From DATEHQ01 sp035279525 (GTDB taxonomy: Bacteria > Chloroflexota > Dormibacteria > Dormibacterales > Dormibacteraceae), in contig DATEHQ010000073.1 of assembly GCA_035279525.1 (NCBI GenBank), forward strand, positions 1-20,582: a stretch of DNA of 20,582 nt. The letters are read 5' to 3'. Below, in pieces: positions 1-6,606 of the stretch (the first letter of the stretch is position 1; each line of letters starts with the position of its first letter). Under the pieces are notes generated by a model. That model ran no database searches, had not been told where the DNA came from, and saw only the letters and a list, made by a program, of their open reading frames with translations. Made by a program: the position numbers and the translations under genes.

Positions 1-578
1 GCGATCCAGCCCATCAGCCAGGCCACCAGCGCGATCACGCCGCCGGTGATTCCCGAGAGCCGCGTCGACAGCAGCAGGCCCAACGAAAGCAGGACGAGGC
101 CTTCCGCGGCGACGTAGAGCGTGAGCTCGATCGGGTGCGGCGGCAGGTAGCCGGTCGCCCAATCGACCACAGCCAGCTCGAGGAAAGCGGACCCGGCCGC
201 ATACGCCGCGACGAGCAACGCAAGCCCGAGCCACTTGCCGATGACGACCTCGCTCCGGCGCAGCGGGCGGGCGAGCATCGACAGGAGCAGCCCGCTCTCG
301 ACCTCGCTGGAGATGAGCGGTCCCGCGACCACCGCGGCGCTGAGCGCCAGCACCCCGCTGAACATGAACGTCACCACGATCAGGAGCTGCGAGGTGATGA
401 GCGCGACCTGCTCCGGCGGCAGTGGCTGCCCGTCGCTTCGGCTCACGGTCGTGATCTTCTGAAAGCCCCATGCAGAAAAGCCCACGACGATGAGGGTGAG
501 CACGAGCAAAGCCAGCAGCAGCCTGCGGCGCGACGACTCCTGGACGGTCAGCCGCGCGACGACCAGGACCGGCGGCAT
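1..578 (-). CDS. ABC-2 type transporter permease, partial (3' end beyond window)
   Basis: This is the membrane subunit of an ABC exporter; the reading frame stays open from the ATG at 576-578 to the window edge, giving 192 residues of an incomplete protein. After a short basic N-terminus (VARLTVQESSRRR) there are about five hydrophobic segments (roughly residues 15-34, 51-80, 100-122, 145-165 and 172-190), the pattern of NosY/ABC-2 permeases. The SEVESGLLLSMLARPLRR loop after the second hydrophobic stretch is typical of this family, where a cytoplasmic segment contacts the ATPase. The start codon overlaps the stop of the ATPase gene by one base (TAATG), so the two are translationally coupled. 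The exported substrate cannot be told from sequence. The family call is firm; the role is inferred from the operon. Confidence 0.85.
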   Translation of the reverse strand, partial: MPPVLVVARLTVQESSRRRLLLALLVLTLIVVGFSAWGFQKITTVSRSDGQPLPPEQVALITSQLLIVVTFMFSGVLALSAAVVAGPLISSEVESGLLLSMLARPLRRSEVVIGKWLGLALLVAAYAAGSAFLELAVVDWATGYLPPHPIELTLYVAAEGLVLLSLGLLLSTRLSGITGGVIALVAWLMGWI

Positions 579-1549
579 TACTTCTCGTCTTCCTCCTCGA
601 GCAGCTGGAGGAAGCGGTCCTCGAGCGTCTGGTGTCGCGGGGCCACCTCGTAGACCCGTCCGCCCAGGGCCACCATCTGCGCCACGAGCTCAGGCACCCG
701 CTCGGCGACGAGGTTCGTGAACGTCAGCTGCTCGCCCTCCTCATCGATGTGACCGAAGGCCGCCAGCTGGTTGAGGTCTGCCTGTGCGAGTCCGCTCACG
801 CGCACCCGGACCGCGGTTCCACCCAGCAGGTCGTCCATGGTGCCGGACGCGATCACGCGTCCGTGGTCCACCACGGCGACTCGGTCGCAGACCTGCTCCA
901 CCTCGCTCAGCAGGTGCGAGTTGAGGAAGACGGCGGTGCCGCGCGAGGACAGGCCGCGGATGATCTCGCGCACGTCGTGGCGGCCGACAGGGTCCAGCGC
1001 CGACGTCGGTTCGTCCAGGAAGACGAGCTCGGGCTCTCCAAGCAGCGCCGCGCCGAGACCGAGGCGCTGCTGCATGCCCTTGGAGAAGGTGCCGACCCGA
1101 TCCCTGGCGCGATCCGTCAGCCCGACGGTGTCGAGCGCGGTCTTGACCTCGTCATTCCAGCTCGATCGAGGCAGCGGCGCCAGCTCGCAATGAAGCGCGA
1201 GCACCTCGGCAGCGGTCAGCCAGCCCTGGTAGCGGAAGAGCTCGGGCAGGTAGCCGATGCGCCGGCGGGTCTGGAGATCGCCGATCGGCCGGCCGAGAAG
1301 GGAGCCGTCGCCGGAGCTCGGCTTCAGGAGGCCGAGAAGCAGCTTGACGGCGGTGGTCTTGCCCGCGCCGTTCGGTCCGAGAAAACCGAACACCTCGCCG
1401 CGCGGGACGGTCATGGTCAGGCCGGCGAGCGCGACAGTCTTGCCGAAACGCTTGGACAGCTCGACGGTCTTGATCGCCGGGGGACGGCCGGCCGCGTCAC
1501 CCTCGGGCGACGCGGCCGCCTGTTTCGTGTCGGCTACCTCGGCCACCAA
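578..1549 (-). CDS. ABC transporter ATP-binding protein
   Basis: This cytoplasmic ATPase should power export with the permease encoded immediately downstream. In a 323-residue protein I see Walker A GPNGAGKTT (about 58-66), a degenerate signature motif FSKGMQQR (about 155-162), Walker B LVFLDEP (about 175-181), the D-loop SALDP and an H-loop in LNSHLL. The C-terminal ~100 residues form the regulatory extension common in ABC-2/NatA/CcmA-type ATPases. The start is TTG at 1547-1549, with GTG one codon later as an equal candidate; neither has a good Shine-Dalgarno. It lies 20 bp after the anti-sigma gene and one base into the permease gene, so it probably belongs to the sigma/anti-sigma operon. 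The substrate (drug, lipid or peptide) is unknown. Confidence 0.93.
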   Translation of the reverse strand: MVAEVADTKQAAASPEGDAAGRPPAIKTVELSKRFGKTVALAGLTMTVPRGEVFGFLGPNGAGKTTAVKLLLGLLKPSSGDGSLLGRPIGDLQTRRRIGYLPELFRYQGWLTAAEVLALHCELAPLPRSSWNDEVKTALDTVGLTDRARDRVGTFSKGMQQRLGLGAALLGEPELVFLDEPTSALDPVGRHDVREIIRGLSSRGTAVFLNSHLLSEVEQVCDRVAVVDHGRVIASGTMDDLLGGTAVRVRVSGLAQADLNQLAAFGHIDEEGEQLTFTNLVAERVPELVAQMVALGGRVYEVAPRHQTLEDRFLQLLEEEDEK

Positions 1550-1569
1550 TGGAGGTTAACGGCGCCGAG

Positions 1570-2670
1570 CTATCTGAGGTTATTTGCGATCGCGAGTGCG
1601 TCCGACTGCTTGATCAGGCCGGCGACGACGTACACGGTGCCGTGCTTGACCCAGATCACACCGGCGCCGACGCCCGTGTTGTCGCCGAGGGCGACCCCCG
1701 GCTGGCCCTGCACGGTGACCTTGGAAGAGGTGGCGAACTGCACCGGAATGGGGATCAACAGCGTGGTGCTTGGGTCCTTGACCGCCTTGATCGCTTTCGC
1801 GAGGTTCTTCGAGATACCTGGCTGCGAGAGCAGGTAGCTCTCGAGCTGGGCGACCGTGACCTGCGTCGACGTCGCGGTTGGCGCCGTGGACTTGCCGACG
1901 ATCAGCTGCGGAATGCCGGCCTGGGTAACGTCGGAGGTCGATGGCTGGCTGAGGTTGCCGTAGATCTCGCCAACAGCCGGGCCGACGGTCACGGTCAGCT
2001 TCGCCCCGTCCATGCCGGCGGGCAGCGCCGGCAGCGCCTTGCCACTCGACGCCGCTGCGGCGGCCGCCTTCTGCGCGCTGAACGTGAATACCGCGACCGC
2101 CTGAGGCATCGCCGCGTAGGTGATGTTTGACGAGACGCCCTTGGGAAGGTTCGCGACCACCGGGGGCGTGAGCCCCGAGATGGCCGCCGCCTCGGCGGCG
2201 CTGTTCACGACCTGCAGCTCGGGCTGCGTGGTCCAGGTGATCGTTCCGTAAGCGCTGAGCTCGCTCAGCGACTGGATGTCGGCGACCGTCACCGGCACGG
2301 GTGTCACCGTGTTGGGCTGGACGAGGAGGCTGTTGCTCTGCGCGAGAGCCACGGCGACGAGCGCCACCGCAGCGACCGCAGCGGCCAGGACAAGCCTGAT
2401 CGGTCGCGAAGACGGCGGCACCATGGGCAGTCGCAGCCCGAACCGCGGCCGTGCGCCGGATGCCAGACGAACTCGGTCCAGGGCGCCGGCCACGTCGACC
2501 CTGGCCTCAGGCACCGCGAGCAGCCTCGAGATCGTGTTGGCGTCGTCGGCCACGGCGTTGAAGTGGGCGCGGCATTCGGCGCAGTCCTCCAGGTGACGCG
2601 CGTCAGAAGCCGCGCGAGCGTCGGGGTCGTCCACCATCCGGCGCAAAGTTCCTTCAGCGAGATGTGCCAC
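1570..2670 (-). CDS. Zinc-finger anti-sigma factor, single-pass membrane protein
   Basis: This 366-residue protein has a cytoplasmic anti-sigma domain, one membrane span and a large outer domain. H26-x3-C30-x2-C33 (HLEDCAEC) is the ZAS-type zinc motif that binds an ECF sigma factor. The span is about residues 92-110 (LVLAAAVAAVALVAVALA). About 250 Ala/Thr/Val-rich residues follow; the end (WVKHGTVYVVAG ... ALAIANNL) resembles the tail of DUF4367-type sensor domains, which I have not verified. The GTG start has a near-perfect Shine-Dalgarno (AAGGAGGT, 5 nt away) and overlaps the sigma gene by 17 bp, so the pair is coupled at near-equal dosage. It should hold the sigma factor until an extracytoplasmic signal arrives. 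The signal is unknown. Confidence 0.88.
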   Translation of the reverse strand: MAHLAEGTLRRMVDDPDARAASDARHLEDCAECRAHFNAVADDANTISRLLAVPEARVDVAGALDRVRLASGARPRFGLRLPMVPPSSRPIRLVLAAAVAAVALVAVALAQSNSLLVQPNTVTPVPVTVADIQSLSELSAYGTITWTTQPELQVVNSAAEAAAISGLTPPVVANLPKGVSSNITYAAMPQAVAVFTFSAQKAAAAAASSGKALPALPAGMDGAKLTVTVGPAVGEIYGNLSQPSTSDVTQAGIPQLIVGKSTAPTATSTQVTVAQLESYLLSQPGISKNLAKAIKAVKDPSTTLLIPIPVQFATSSKVTVQGQPGVALGDNTGVGAGVIWVKHGTVYVVAGLIKQSDALAIANNLR

Positions 2671-3193
2671 GAGTGACCTCCTTGCGCAGAGCTGACTCCG
2701 CGCGTCTCAACAAAGTTCCAACCTGTCCGACACCGACGCCGAGTGCCTGTGCCACCTCGGCGTAGCTCAGTCCGCCGGCTCGCAATACGAGCACCGCGGC
2801 GGGCTTGGGAGCCAACCGCCCGAGGGCCTGGCGCACCAGGCGCCGGTCCTCGTTGACCTCGAGCTGCTTTTGCGGATCCATCGTCTTCTCGCCTTCATCG
2901 GTCGCCTGCGAGATCTCGCGCCGCAGTCGCCTGCGCGCCCCGCGAAGCCGGTTCAGCGCCGTGTGGGCGGCGGCGCGATGCAGCCACGCGGGCGCGTACT
3001 GCGCGCTCGCCGAGTGCAGGCGGTGGAAGTCGATGAAGACCTCCTGGGCCACGTCCTCTGCCTCGTGCGCATCCGCCAACACGCGATTGGCGATGCCGAC
3101 GACCCGGCCGTACTCGGCCGTGAAGAGCTTTTCGAAGGCTTCCGTCTCGGACCTTCCCGCCAGCTCAGACATCTGCGACGCACGAAGCTGCAT
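2654..3193 (-). CDS. ECF RNA polymerase sigma factor (first pair)
   Basis: This extracytoplasmic-function sigma-70 factor is 179 residues long from the ATG at 3191-3193. Region 2 runs from EAFEKLFTAEYGRVV through the DAHEAEDVAQEVFIDFHRL helix, which in this family recognises the -10 and binds core polymerase. Region 4 has the helix-turn-helix GLSYAEVAQALGVGVGQV followed by LLRRAESALRK. A GTG at 3199 is possible, but AGGT lies 7 nt before the ATG and only 1 nt before the GTG, so I prefer the ATG. It overlaps the anti-sigma gene, and the exporter genes follow. The natural reading is a sigma-controlled, probably autoregulated exporter operon. I see no clear ECF -35 upstream, so autoregulation is unproven. 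Confidence 0.9.
   Translation of the reverse strand: MQLRASQMSELAGRSETEAFEKLFTAEYGRVVGIANRVLADAHEAEDVAQEVFIDFHRLHSASAQYAPAWLHRAAAHTALNRLRGARRRLRREISQATDEGEKTMDPQKQLEVNEDRRLVRQALGRLAPKPAAVLVLRAGGLSYAEVAQALGVGVGQVGTLLRRAESALRKEVTRGTSR
2676..2683 (-). promoter_or_regulatory. Shine-Dalgarno that fixes the anti-sigma start
   Basis: The minus strand reads AAGGAGGT ending 5 nt before the GTG at 2668-2670. It lies inside the end of the sigma gene. It is the strongest ribosome-binding site in the window and settles the anti-sigma start. Confidence 0.85.
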
Positions 3194-3241
3194 GCCCACT
3201 ACCTGACAAGCACCGGCACGAGGGGGTTTGTGACAGGCCGA

Positions 3242-3721
3242 TCAGGCCGGCCTGGCCTTGCGCCAGATGTGGCGGACCACCGCCTTGACGAACGGCCCCC
3301 CGGTGAGGCTGACGAAAAGGAGCGAGCCGAAGAGCACCACGGCGTCGATGCTCTCGCGACGGCCGACGGCATTCCAGTACACGTCCTGCAGGTTGAGCCA
3401 GAGCGCGAACTCGTCGAGCGTCAGCGCGGCCGCCACGCCGAAGGCGAGCGCGGTCAGGCTGGCGATCCAGCTCGATCCGACGCCAACCTCCCTGAGCCAG
3501 ACGTAGCCGACGAGCAGAAGAAGCAGGATGCCCCAAACAAGGTGATGGATGTGCACGCCGCCCGCGCTCACGTTTTGGAACGGTCCGGCGCCCGCACGGA
3601 TCAGGTAGGTGATGGCGCGCACGACGCCAAAGGTGGCAAGGAATCCGATGGACGCAAGGAACAGCCGCTCGCGCCCCTCGTCCGCGAAATGAAAGGAATA
3701 GAGACGCTTGAGCGCGGCCAT
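3242..3721 (-). CDS. Small polytopic membrane protein with a HxHH motif, function unknown
   Basis: The product is 159 residues with about four hydrophobic segments (roughly 20-42, 60-76, 84-102 and 124-142). Polar residues sit at the membrane boundary: H57-I-H59-H60 just before the second span (HIHHLVWG), LDEFALW around D103/E104, and LQDVYW with D113. Such intramembrane His/Asp/Glu clusters can bind metal or catalyse a reaction, but I do not recognise a named family. I place the start at the ATG at 3719-3721 because GGAG lies 7 nt upstream; a TTG two codons earlier would sit directly on that site. It is 14 bp downstream of the EVE-domain gene and 48 bp before the sigma start, so it may be the last gene of a DinB/EVE unit or lead into the sigma operon. 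Confidence 0.75.
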   Translation of the reverse strand: MAALKRLYSFHFADEGRERLFLASIGFLATFGVVRAITYLIRAGAGPFQNVSAGGVHIHHLVWGILLLLLVGYVWLREVGVGSSWIASLTALAFGVAAALTLDEFALWLNLQDVYWNAVGRRESIDAVVLFGSLLFVSLTGGPFVKAVVRHIWRKARPA

Positions 3722-3735
3722 CGGCAATCTCCGTT

Positions 3736-4311
3736 TCAGCCCGCGAGCTGGCGCCGCCGTCGCACGCTGCGCGAGACCTCATCTTCGAGGATGGCGAAGT
3801 CGTTCTTCGGCAGCGCATGGATGTGGCCCTGGAAGGCAAGCGTCCAGTGCTCGGGCGGCCACTTTCTCACGTAGTCGAGCCGGTACGCCAGCTCCTTCGC
3901 GGGCACCCAGTCCGTCTCCTCCAGCACGAGGTCGGCCCTGATGTGCACCCGCCAGGGGTAGTCCTCGTCCCGGCGCGCCGAGCGCCAGATCGGGGTGTGG
4001 TCTTCGTACATAGGCGACGCCACGGTGACCGTCGCCGCAAACGCCATGCGGCCAGTGACGTAGTAGAGGATGCGATCGCCGACGCGCATCGTCTCCACGC
4101 GCCTGCGATGCCGGGTCTTCAACCCCTGGATCGTGAAGCCGTGGTCGCGCGTCTTGCGGAAATTGTCGGGGGAGCTGACGATCATCCAGTACTGCGCGGC
4201 GCGACCGCCGCCGCCGGACTTGCGCTTGCGCCGGCCCCTCCCGGTCCTGGCGCTTCCTTCCGGCTTGGGGGCCGGGGCGCCCTCGTCTGCCGGCTCGTAC
4301 TCGTCGGACAC
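3736..4311 (-). CDS. EVE-domain (PUA/YTH-like fold) protein
   Basis: In this 191-residue protein the EVE domain spans about 40-180: it opens with YWMIVSSPDNF, continues through GFTIQGLK, MRVGDRILYYVTG and FAATVTVAS, and includes PWRVHIRADLVL and the late LPKNDFAILEDEV. In known members the fold is an aromatic-lined pocket that binds modified nucleobases, related to YTH m6A readers. The first ~40 residues are low-complexity and highly basic (RTGRGRRKRKS), consistent with nucleic-acid contact. The GTG start has no convincing Shine-Dalgarno; TAGACA lies 8 nt upstream, similar to the leaderless promoters elsewhere here. It lies 15 bp after the DinB-fold gene. The modified base recognised is unknown; the domain call is secure. 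Confidence 0.87.
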   Translation of the reverse strand: MSDEYEPADEGAPAPKPEGSARTGRGRRKRKSGGGGRAAQYWMIVSSPDNFRKTRDHGFTIQGLKTRHRRRVETMRVGDRILYYVTGRMAFAATVTVASPMYEDHTPIWRSARRDEDYPWRVHIRADLVLEETDWVPAKELAYRLDYVRKWPPEHWTLAFQGHIHALPKNDFAILEDEVSRSVRRRRQLAG

Positions 4312-4326
4312 GACCGAATTGTCTAC

Positions 4327-4845
4327 CTAGGGGAGGACCGGGCGGGCCGGGCCGAGGTCCTCGGGCTCGGGGAGGAGGACCGTGAGGTTGCGGATCTGCG
4401 CGATGTGGCCCATCTCGTGCCGCGCCACCAGGCGGCACACCTCGAGCAGGGTCATCGATGGTCCGTGTGGATCGTCGATCGTCCGCTCCCACTGGCCTGA
4501 ACCCCAGCCGTGAAGCAGGTCGACGGTGCGGCGGCGCACGCGCGCGAAATCCTCGAGCCCATCCGTGAGGGGCCGCTCGACATCCTGGTCGACGCTGGGG
4601 TCGATCGTGCCCCGGATGTCGGCGGTGGTGGCGCCGTCAAGGTGCGCCCGGCGGAGCAGGCCGTCGACCTTGATCCCCGATTCGACCAGGTGCGCGATCA
4701 GCGCTCCGAGGGTTGGAAAGGCAGGCCCGTGGCGGTATCTCAGCCGCGTTTCGTCGAGGCCGTAGACGAGGTCGTTGATCCGCTCGGGCACCGAGCTCAT
4801 CAGCAACACCACGTCGGCGGGGGTCATCTCCTCCTGGAGTTCCAT
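4327..4845 (-). CDS. DinB-fold (DinB/YfiT four-helix) putative metal-dependent enzyme
   Basis: This 172-residue all-helical protein matches the DinB/YfiT superfamily, which is unrelated to DNA polymerase IV despite the name. The family's histidine triad is visible: H52 in LIAHLVES, and H143 and H147 in RHEMGHIAQIR. Three histidines at this spacing normally hold a divalent metal. Known members include bacillithiol- or mycothiol-dependent S-transferases, but most are uncharacterised and I cannot assign a substrate. The ATG at 4843-4845 is taken as the start; a second ATG at codon 7 follows a GGAGGAG that is too close to be comfortable. It starts 30 bp from the divergent zinc-ribbon gene and appears to lead a unit with the EVE protein. 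Confidence 0.82.
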   Translation of the reverse strand: MELQEEMTPADVVLLMSSVPERINDLVYGLDETRLRYRHGPAFPTLGALIAHLVESGIKVDGLLRRAHLDGATTADIRGTIDPSVDQDVERPLTDGLEDFARVRRRTVDLLHGWGSGQWERTIDDPHGPSMTLLEVCRLVARHEMGHIAQIRNLTVLLPEPEDLGPARPVLP

Positions 4846-4875
4846 CGATCCAAGACTGACATACTGGAATTCGAG

Positions 4876-5073
4876 ATGTCCCAGGTCCAGGTTGCGTGCG
4901 ACCGGTGCGGCGCGGCCCTCGTGCCGGACGCCGCCTACTGCGAGAAATGCGGGATGCGGACCCGGCGGGCGCGGCGCATGGTGGGGCTGGCGATCCGGGT
5001 CGAGCTCCTCTTCTTCGCGCTCGTCGTCATCCTGGTCATCGGGTTCACCTGGATCTACGCGGCGCAGCGCTGA
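4876..5073 (+). CDS. Zinc-ribbon single-span membrane microprotein, 65 aa
   Basis: This small protein consists of one zinc ribbon and one membrane helix. C8-x2-C11 (CDRCG) and C22-x2-C25 (CEKCG), separated by 10 residues, form a typical 'double zinc ribbon' half. A basic stretch (RTRRARR) then leads into a hydrophobic helix at about 41-61 (VELLFFALVVILVIGFTW). The positive-inside rule puts the zinc ribbon in the cytoplasm. The longer in-frame extension upstream runs antisense through the DinB-fold gene and has no family features, so I place the start at the ATG at 4876. It is divergent from the DinB-fold gene (30 bp apart) and ends 13 bp from the convergent AAA+ gene. Function unknown. Confidence 0.7.
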   Translation: MSQVQVACDRCGAALVPDAAYCEKCGMRTRRARRMVGLAIRVELLFFALVVILVIGFTWIYAAQR

Positions 5074-5086
5074 TGCGAAAGGAGCC

Positions 5087-6484
5087 CTACCGCCGGTAGA
5101 TCGCCCGCCCGTCCACCTCGTCCTTGTTGAGTCGCTTGTTCAGGTGCAGGCCTTCGAGCAGGAACTCGAGCACCGAAGCGCGCACCTCGGGCCGGTCGGG
5201 CAGGGCAAGCTTCTTCAACGCCGTTGCGATCTCGGGCGCGTCGCCGACCGCCCTCGCGTACGTGCGGGCGGGGATGCCCTCGCCCACCTCGAGCATGCTG
5301 CCTTCCTCGAAGCGGGAGACGATGCCCTCGAACTGCGAAGCCGAGAAGTGACGGCTGAACACCGCGCTGACCGCACCGCGCTCCAGCCTCGACAGGACCT
5401 GTTCCTCCTTGCCCTCGTCCAAGGCCTCGATCTCCACGCGCCCCGCCGTCGACGACGCGAGGAAAGCGAGGTCGGTGATGCGGGGCACCGCCAGCGACTC
5501 ACCGAGACGCGCGGCTCGCCGCACCGCATTGCTCGCAAGGTTCTCGAAGTTGGCGATCGACATGCGGACCGATACGCCCGACGACTGCGAGATGTGCGGG
5601 CTGCGACGCGCAAGGTGCGTGAGCTCGGCGACGATCTCCTTCATGAAAGTGGGAAAGATGAGCTCGAAGTCCTCGGGGATCGGATGCTTCTCGGCCTCCA
5701 TGATCTGCATCTCTTCGCCGATGCTCAGCGGGTAGTGCGTCCGCACCTGGGATCCGAATCGATCCTTCAGCGGCGTGATGATGCGCCCGCGTGACGTGTA
5801 GTCCTCTGGGTTGGCGCTCGCGATGACGAAAAGGTCGAGCGGCAGCCGCACCCGGTAGCCGCGGATCTGTACGTCCTTCTCTTCCATGATGTTGAGGAGC
5901 CCGACCTGGATTCTCTCCGCGAGGTCCGGCAGCTCGTTGATCCCGAAGATGCCGCGGTTCGTGCGCGGCAGCAAGCCGTAGTGGATGGTCAGCTCGTCCG
6001 CGAGGTACCGTCCCTCCGCGACCTTGATCGGGTCGACCTCTCCGATGAGGTCGGCGATCGAGATGTCGGGGGTCGCGAGCTTCTCGCCGTAGCGCCGGTC
6101 GCGGTCGATCCAGACGACCTCCACCCTGTCGCCTTCGGTGGCCACCAAGTCGATGCAGCGGCGGCAGATCGGCGCGTATGGGTGGTCGCTGATCTCGCAG
6201 CCCGCGATCGCGGGGACCTCTTCGTCCAGCAGGGAAACGAGCGAGCGCATGATCCGGCTCTTGGCCTGACCCCGTTCGCCGAGCAGGATCACATCGTGCC
6301 CGGAGATGATGGCGTTGGAGAGCTGGGGCAGCACGGTCTCGTCGTAGCCGACGATGCCGGCGAGCAGCGGCTCTCCGGAGCGCAGGCGCGACAGCAGGTT
6401 TCGGCGCATCTCCTGCTTGACCGTCTCGCGCTTGTGCCCGGTGGCTCGAAGGTCCGCGATGGTCCGCGGCGGGTTTGAGGTCAC
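5087..6484 (-). CDS. Magnesium-chelatase/MoxR-like AAA+ ATPase
   Basis: This 465-residue AAA+ protein resembles the 'magnesium chelatase' proteins of actinobacteria and Deinococcus-Thermus. Walker A is GERGQAKS (69-76). The Walker B position reads GIFGINELPDL, with Asn183-Glu184 rather than Asp-Glu; I believe this Asn is usual in the family but cannot check. Sensor 1 is ASANPEDYTSRGR (about 230-243), followed by TPLKDRFGS. Between Walker A and B is a cysteine insertion, C96 and C107-x2-C110 (PICRRC), which could bind zinc. Such ATPases act as chaperone-like motors with a von Willebrand A protein that carries a metal site. No VWA gene lies on either side here. The start is GTG at 6482-6484 with a TATAGT box 6 nt upstream and no Shine-Dalgarno. 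Confidence 0.88.
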   Translation of the reverse strand: MTSNPPRTIADLRATGHKRETVKQEMRRNLLSRLRSGEPLLAGIVGYDETVLPQLSNAIISGHDVILLGERGQAKSRIMRSLVSLLDEEVPAIAGCEISDHPYAPICRRCIDLVATEGDRVEVVWIDRDRRYGEKLATPDISIADLIGEVDPIKVAEGRYLADELTIHYGLLPRTNRGIFGINELPDLAERIQVGLLNIMEEKDVQIRGYRVRLPLDLFVIASANPEDYTSRGRIITPLKDRFGSQVRTHYPLSIGEEMQIMEAEKHPIPEDFELIFPTFMKEIVAELTHLARRSPHISQSSGVSVRMSIANFENLASNAVRRAARLGESLAVPRITDLAFLASSTAGRVEIEALDEGKEEQVLSRLERGAVSAVFSRHFSASQFEGIVSRFEEGSMLEVGEGIPARTYARAVGDAPEIATALKKLALPDRPEVRASVLEFLLEGLHLNKRLNKDEVDGRAIYRR

Positions 6485-6490
6485 CTTTGC

Positions 6491-6496
6491 ACTATA
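6491..6496 (-). promoter_or_regulatory. -10 box (TATAGT) for a leaderless AAA+ ATPase mRNA
   Basis: On the minus strand TATAGT ends 6 nt before the GTG start at 6484, placing the expected transcription start on or beside the start codon. No -35 hexamer is obvious. It matches the arrangement before greA. Confidence 0.55.
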
Positions 6497-6518
6497 GACA
6501 ACGGAAGGGGCGATCTTG

Positions 6519-6535
6519 GTTGGCGATCGACCAAC
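6519..6535. promoter_or_regulatory. Interrupted palindrome in a divergent promoter region (possible operator)
   Basis: GTTGG, 7 nt, CCAAC lies in the 122-bp region between the divergent AAA+ ATPase and phosphodiesterase genes, about 35 bp upstream of the ATPase start. The spacer itself contains CGATCG. The position would suit a dimeric regulator, but no known consensus matches. Confidence 0.3.
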
Positions 6536-6591
6536 ATTCAGCGACCTTCCACAACCAATTACTCAACGCCAGCTTGCCTCGCGCCCGCAGG

Positions 6592-6597
6592 TAGACT
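6592..6597 (+). promoter_or_regulatory. -10 box (TAGACT) for the phosphodiesterase gene
   Basis: TAGACT lies 9 nt before the GTG at 6607, with no Shine-Dalgarno between. The hexamer is identical to the one before greA. Transcription would begin 0-3 nt before the start codon. Confidence 0.5.
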
Positions 6598-6606
6598 CCA
6601 AGGGCT

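Noticed and set aside
632..1837. Long open frame on the plus strand opposite the ABC ATPase
   Set aside because: It lies antisense to a gene with all ABC motifs, is rich in Arg, Ala, Gly and His, and has no domain; typical of GC-rich antisense frames.
3204..3235. Two TGACA direct repeats upstream of the first sigma gene as ECF promoter elements
   Set aside because: A pentamer repeated at 27 bp is common by chance; neither copy has a matching -10 at the right spacing.
3736..4845. Anti-phage defence island around the EVE-domain gene
   Set aside because: No nuclease, methylase, helicase or toxin-like gene is nearby; the neighbours are a DinB-fold protein and a sigma operon.
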